NCBI GenBank assembly: GCA_013398955.1
Contig: VWPU01001264.1
Location: 124,001 to 188,000, forward strand
Direction: 5' to 3'
Length of the DNA: 64,000 nucleotides
Origin: Callaeas wilsoni
Taxonomy: Eukaryota > Chordata > Aves > Passeriformes > Callaeidae
The notes under the pieces were generated by a model. That model saw nothing but the letters and a program-made list of their open reading frames with translations, did no database searches and was not told the origin of the DNA. Below are positions 61,701-64,000 of the stretch, piece after piece (the first letter of the stretch is position 1; the number at the start of each line of letters is the position of its first letter). The translations under genes and the position numbers were made by a program.

Positions 61701-63829
61701 AAAAGCCCACTGTGCCTGGAAATATCAGACAATGAAAAACTGAATTAATAGAATCTGACACAGTTTTACTGTAGCAGCATGTTTTTCCTTACTTAAATAT
61801 ATTTTTCCTTCTCTTGTCAACAGATTACTTGGTGCTCTTTTCAGAAACAGAAAAGTTGCACAACCAAAACAAAAGCTCTAAAGATGTTGGGTTAAAGATT
61901 TTTTTTCCCTTTAATTCTGTGTTAAAAAAAAAAAAAATATATACCACACGAAATGTCAGACAGTCTGAAGCACTGCTGGCAGAGTTAAGAAAGTGGTTCT
62001 CTGACAAAAGAAGCCGGGTTGTCTTTGACTGTCCATTTGAACATGCAGACCTGCTTGCAAGCCTGAACTAGAATTCTTGTCCAAATTTTGGGAGTGCTTG
62101 GATTCTGCTTTTTGGGGTTGATCTTGTATTGACGCATGAATTAGTAACTAAATTGGTACTTACGTTTGTCTTTCCATGCAAAATACTTGGGTTGCTTGAA
62201 GCTAGAGTTTTGACCTTGGACTGCAGAGTATCTCACTCGGACATAATAAATAGTTGTTGGGTTTCTTATTCCAGAAACATATTGGCCCCAGCTGAATGCT
62301 CAGTCCCTGGGCTTGAGGCCTCTGTTTTGAGATGCAGGCTCAAGCAAAGGGAATTTACTCAAATTGTAGTTCTCAGCTGGTATTGTCTGGGGTGAAACTC
62401 CAAATCTTCTGGCATACAGTCATGTTTCGCTACTGACTTCAGCCTGGCTAGATTTTTCCCTGTCCCATATTTTTGTGCTGCCCAGACAGCTGCTCACCTG
62501 GAAAGAGAGGAGGCAAAGGCTCCCTTTCACGTTTTGGATTCTGTGTGTTTCTAAGGCATGTTCTCAGCCTGCATTAAGTGAGTTATGAGTTGTTGAACAG
62601 TGCAGAATGTCTGTGGCACCAGCTATGGAGGTCTGTCCTGGATCTCTCTTTCCTTCTTCAGAAACCTCTGCAAACAGAGTCTGGAAACCAAGCAACATCC
62701 ACCAGTTGGACAAGACAGAGAATCCTGTAGCAATAGCAGTAGTAGAGCAATTATGGTAAGCCTTTAACTAGCTACAGAGTGAACGTTTTACATTCCTAAA
62801 TCTGGCATAATGCAAAATAATCTGTTTATATTAGGAAAGACATTGCATTCTGCTCACTCATCCCTTCCCAGGCTTGTCTGCACAGAGCTAGGTTTCCATA
62901 ACTCATAATAGGAAAATACACAATTGTCAAAACCTTAGGACTTGGCTTCTTTTTAAAATATTACCGCAGCTGCACTTTCTTCATAGCCAAAGGGTTTCTT
63001 ATTGCTCCTTTAATGAAGAGACATATTGAGATAATCTGGAGATTGGTGCTCATCCCATGAGCCACAGGATCCCCTTTCAGCTGCTGGACTCCCTTCCCTA
63101 TTATCGCATGTGGCCTTGAAGCTGTTTTCCTCAGCAGCACTTGATAGAGTTCAGACATTCTGGCCTCACCGGCAACCCACTCACCCTGCTTTGGTGCTGT
63201 TTTGTCTACAGCTTATAAGTAACTTCTGTTGATGCCCATTGGGATCTGACAAAGGAGGCCTCCAAGTCAGAAACATCTCCGCTTTCCTCCCAGCCCCATT
63301 TAAAGGAGATCATTTTAGTAGGTGACCATTCCACCTGATAGATGCCATAAGCAGGTCAGATTTAATACTTCCAATAAACTGATTTTAAAATTAAATTTAG
63401 CAATAGCGTTTCACTAATGAAGTATTGCAGATTTCCAAGCACAGTGCAGGAATTTACTGGGTCTTTTTATAACCACAGGCTTGCCTCTAACTACAGTTAT
63501 AAATGGCTGAATTCTTATCTGGTTAGAGGGAGTTAGATTGTGCCCTGAACTAGATGCCAAGTTTCAAGAGCTTTCAGAAATCGGATTTAGATCAGATGAA
63601 GCCTTAAGAAGCTAGATGTTTGGATGAACCACATGTTTTCAAAAAATCTCCACGCCACCTCACTGGGGTTTTTTCCTTATAATCTTCTAATATAGCAAAC
63701 GCATTGCGGGCTGTCTTCTATATGAAGCAGGGTAATAGATGCATGTGTAGCTTTAAGCTTGTGACTGGTTCCATTGAAGGGTTAAATTTTTGTGCATTGT
63801 TAAGTTCCCTGTATTCGATGGCCATTCCA
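55776..63829. other. Long non-coding stretch, no gene seen
   Basis: No gene is seen in 8 kb. A 14-base A run lies at 61924-61937. An acceptor-like pyrimidine tract ending in CAG at 61821-61823 precedes an open frame to 62071, but no matching donor, neighbouring exon or protein family supports an exon. GC-richer sequence at about 57330-57860 gives overlapping open frames on both strands. Confidence 0.6.
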
Positions 63830-63913
63830 GAGCCCAATCCCACATTCCTGAGCAGCCAAATTTCCCCTGGAAGTCAGTGGGAAGTTTTCAGGTGCATAGC
63901 AATGGACTACAAA
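63830..63913 (+). repeat. Palindromic repeat with 'agcccaatcc' end
   Basis: The order agcccaatcccacattcctg, then cagccaaatttccc, gtcagtgggaagttttc and finally gcaatggactaca follows, with substitutions, a short palindromic repeat I recall from reptile and bird DNA (ends GGGCCCAATCC, centre CTCCCATTGACTTCAATGGGAG). Inner arms aaatttccc (63858-63866) and gggaagttt (63879-63887) pair at 8 of 9 bases. It is the most recognisable of the four palindromic repeats in the window. Confidence 0.55.
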
Positions 63914-64000
63914 GCAGAGTTTCTCGAGAAACAGGGGACTCACCATTTTCAAACAAAAATCTAGTCACCTTGAAAGCGACCTCTGTGCTCTGTCTCAGCC
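63914..64000. other. Window end, no feature seen
   Basis: A short remainder with nothing recognisable. Confidence 0.6.

Noticed and set aside
1..64000. CRISPR arrays, operons, prophage or bacterial insertion sequences
   Set aside because: The sequence has vertebrate character: CpG-poor, poly-A/T tracts, LINE and SINE relics, and no long adjacent open frames.

Overview
The window looks like vertebrate nuclear DNA, most likely avian (a bird or close archosaur relative). It is AT-rich, has no operon structure, and lacks recent Alu-, L1- or B1-type repeats. The only recognisable mobile DNA is old: one decayed CR1-like LINE reverse-transcriptase fragment, three MIR/CORE-like tRNA-derived SINE relics, and several short palindromic repeats of a kind I associate with reptile and bird genomes. 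Runs such as TTGGGGTTTTTT and a 3-base N gap after a long T run fit a draft bird assembly. The species call is inference.

I find no protein-coding gene, no convincing exon and no functional RNA gene in 64 kb. The longest open frame is 169 codons, about what chance allows at this length and composition, and no open frame reads as a known family. The window is best described as an intergenic desert or the inside of a very large intron.

Layout. 1-7 kb: AT-rich DNA with a diverged direct repeat pair (2403-2525 and 4509-4632) and a perfect HNF1 palindrome (6856-6868). 7-17 kb: plain sequence with a CTCF-like core (8400-8412) and simple repeats near 9.1 kb. 17-30 kb: a minus-strand SINE relic (17459-17541), a concentric palindrome (19784-19839), a purine-rich tract (23322-23545) and a second palindromic repeat (29146-29241). 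31.5 kb: the LINE fragment. 32.4-33 kb and 38.2-39 kb: repeat-free stretches that look like conserved non-coding elements, the second with an inverted SOX-type pair. 44-46.5 kb: a third palindromic repeat and a compact CpG-rich patch (45571-45990). 48.5-50 kb: two plus-strand SINE relics. 53.4 kb: poly-T and assembly gap. 54.0-55.25 kb: the most enhancer-like region, with about 40 CpGs in 850 bases, an RFX X-box, RBPJ-like sites and an octamer. 55-64 kb: featureless apart from a weak SINE tail and a fourth palindromic repeat near the end.

No genes can be seen working together here. If the region has a function it is probably regulatory, acting on a gene outside the window. Conservation, the deciding evidence, cannot be judged from one sequence.
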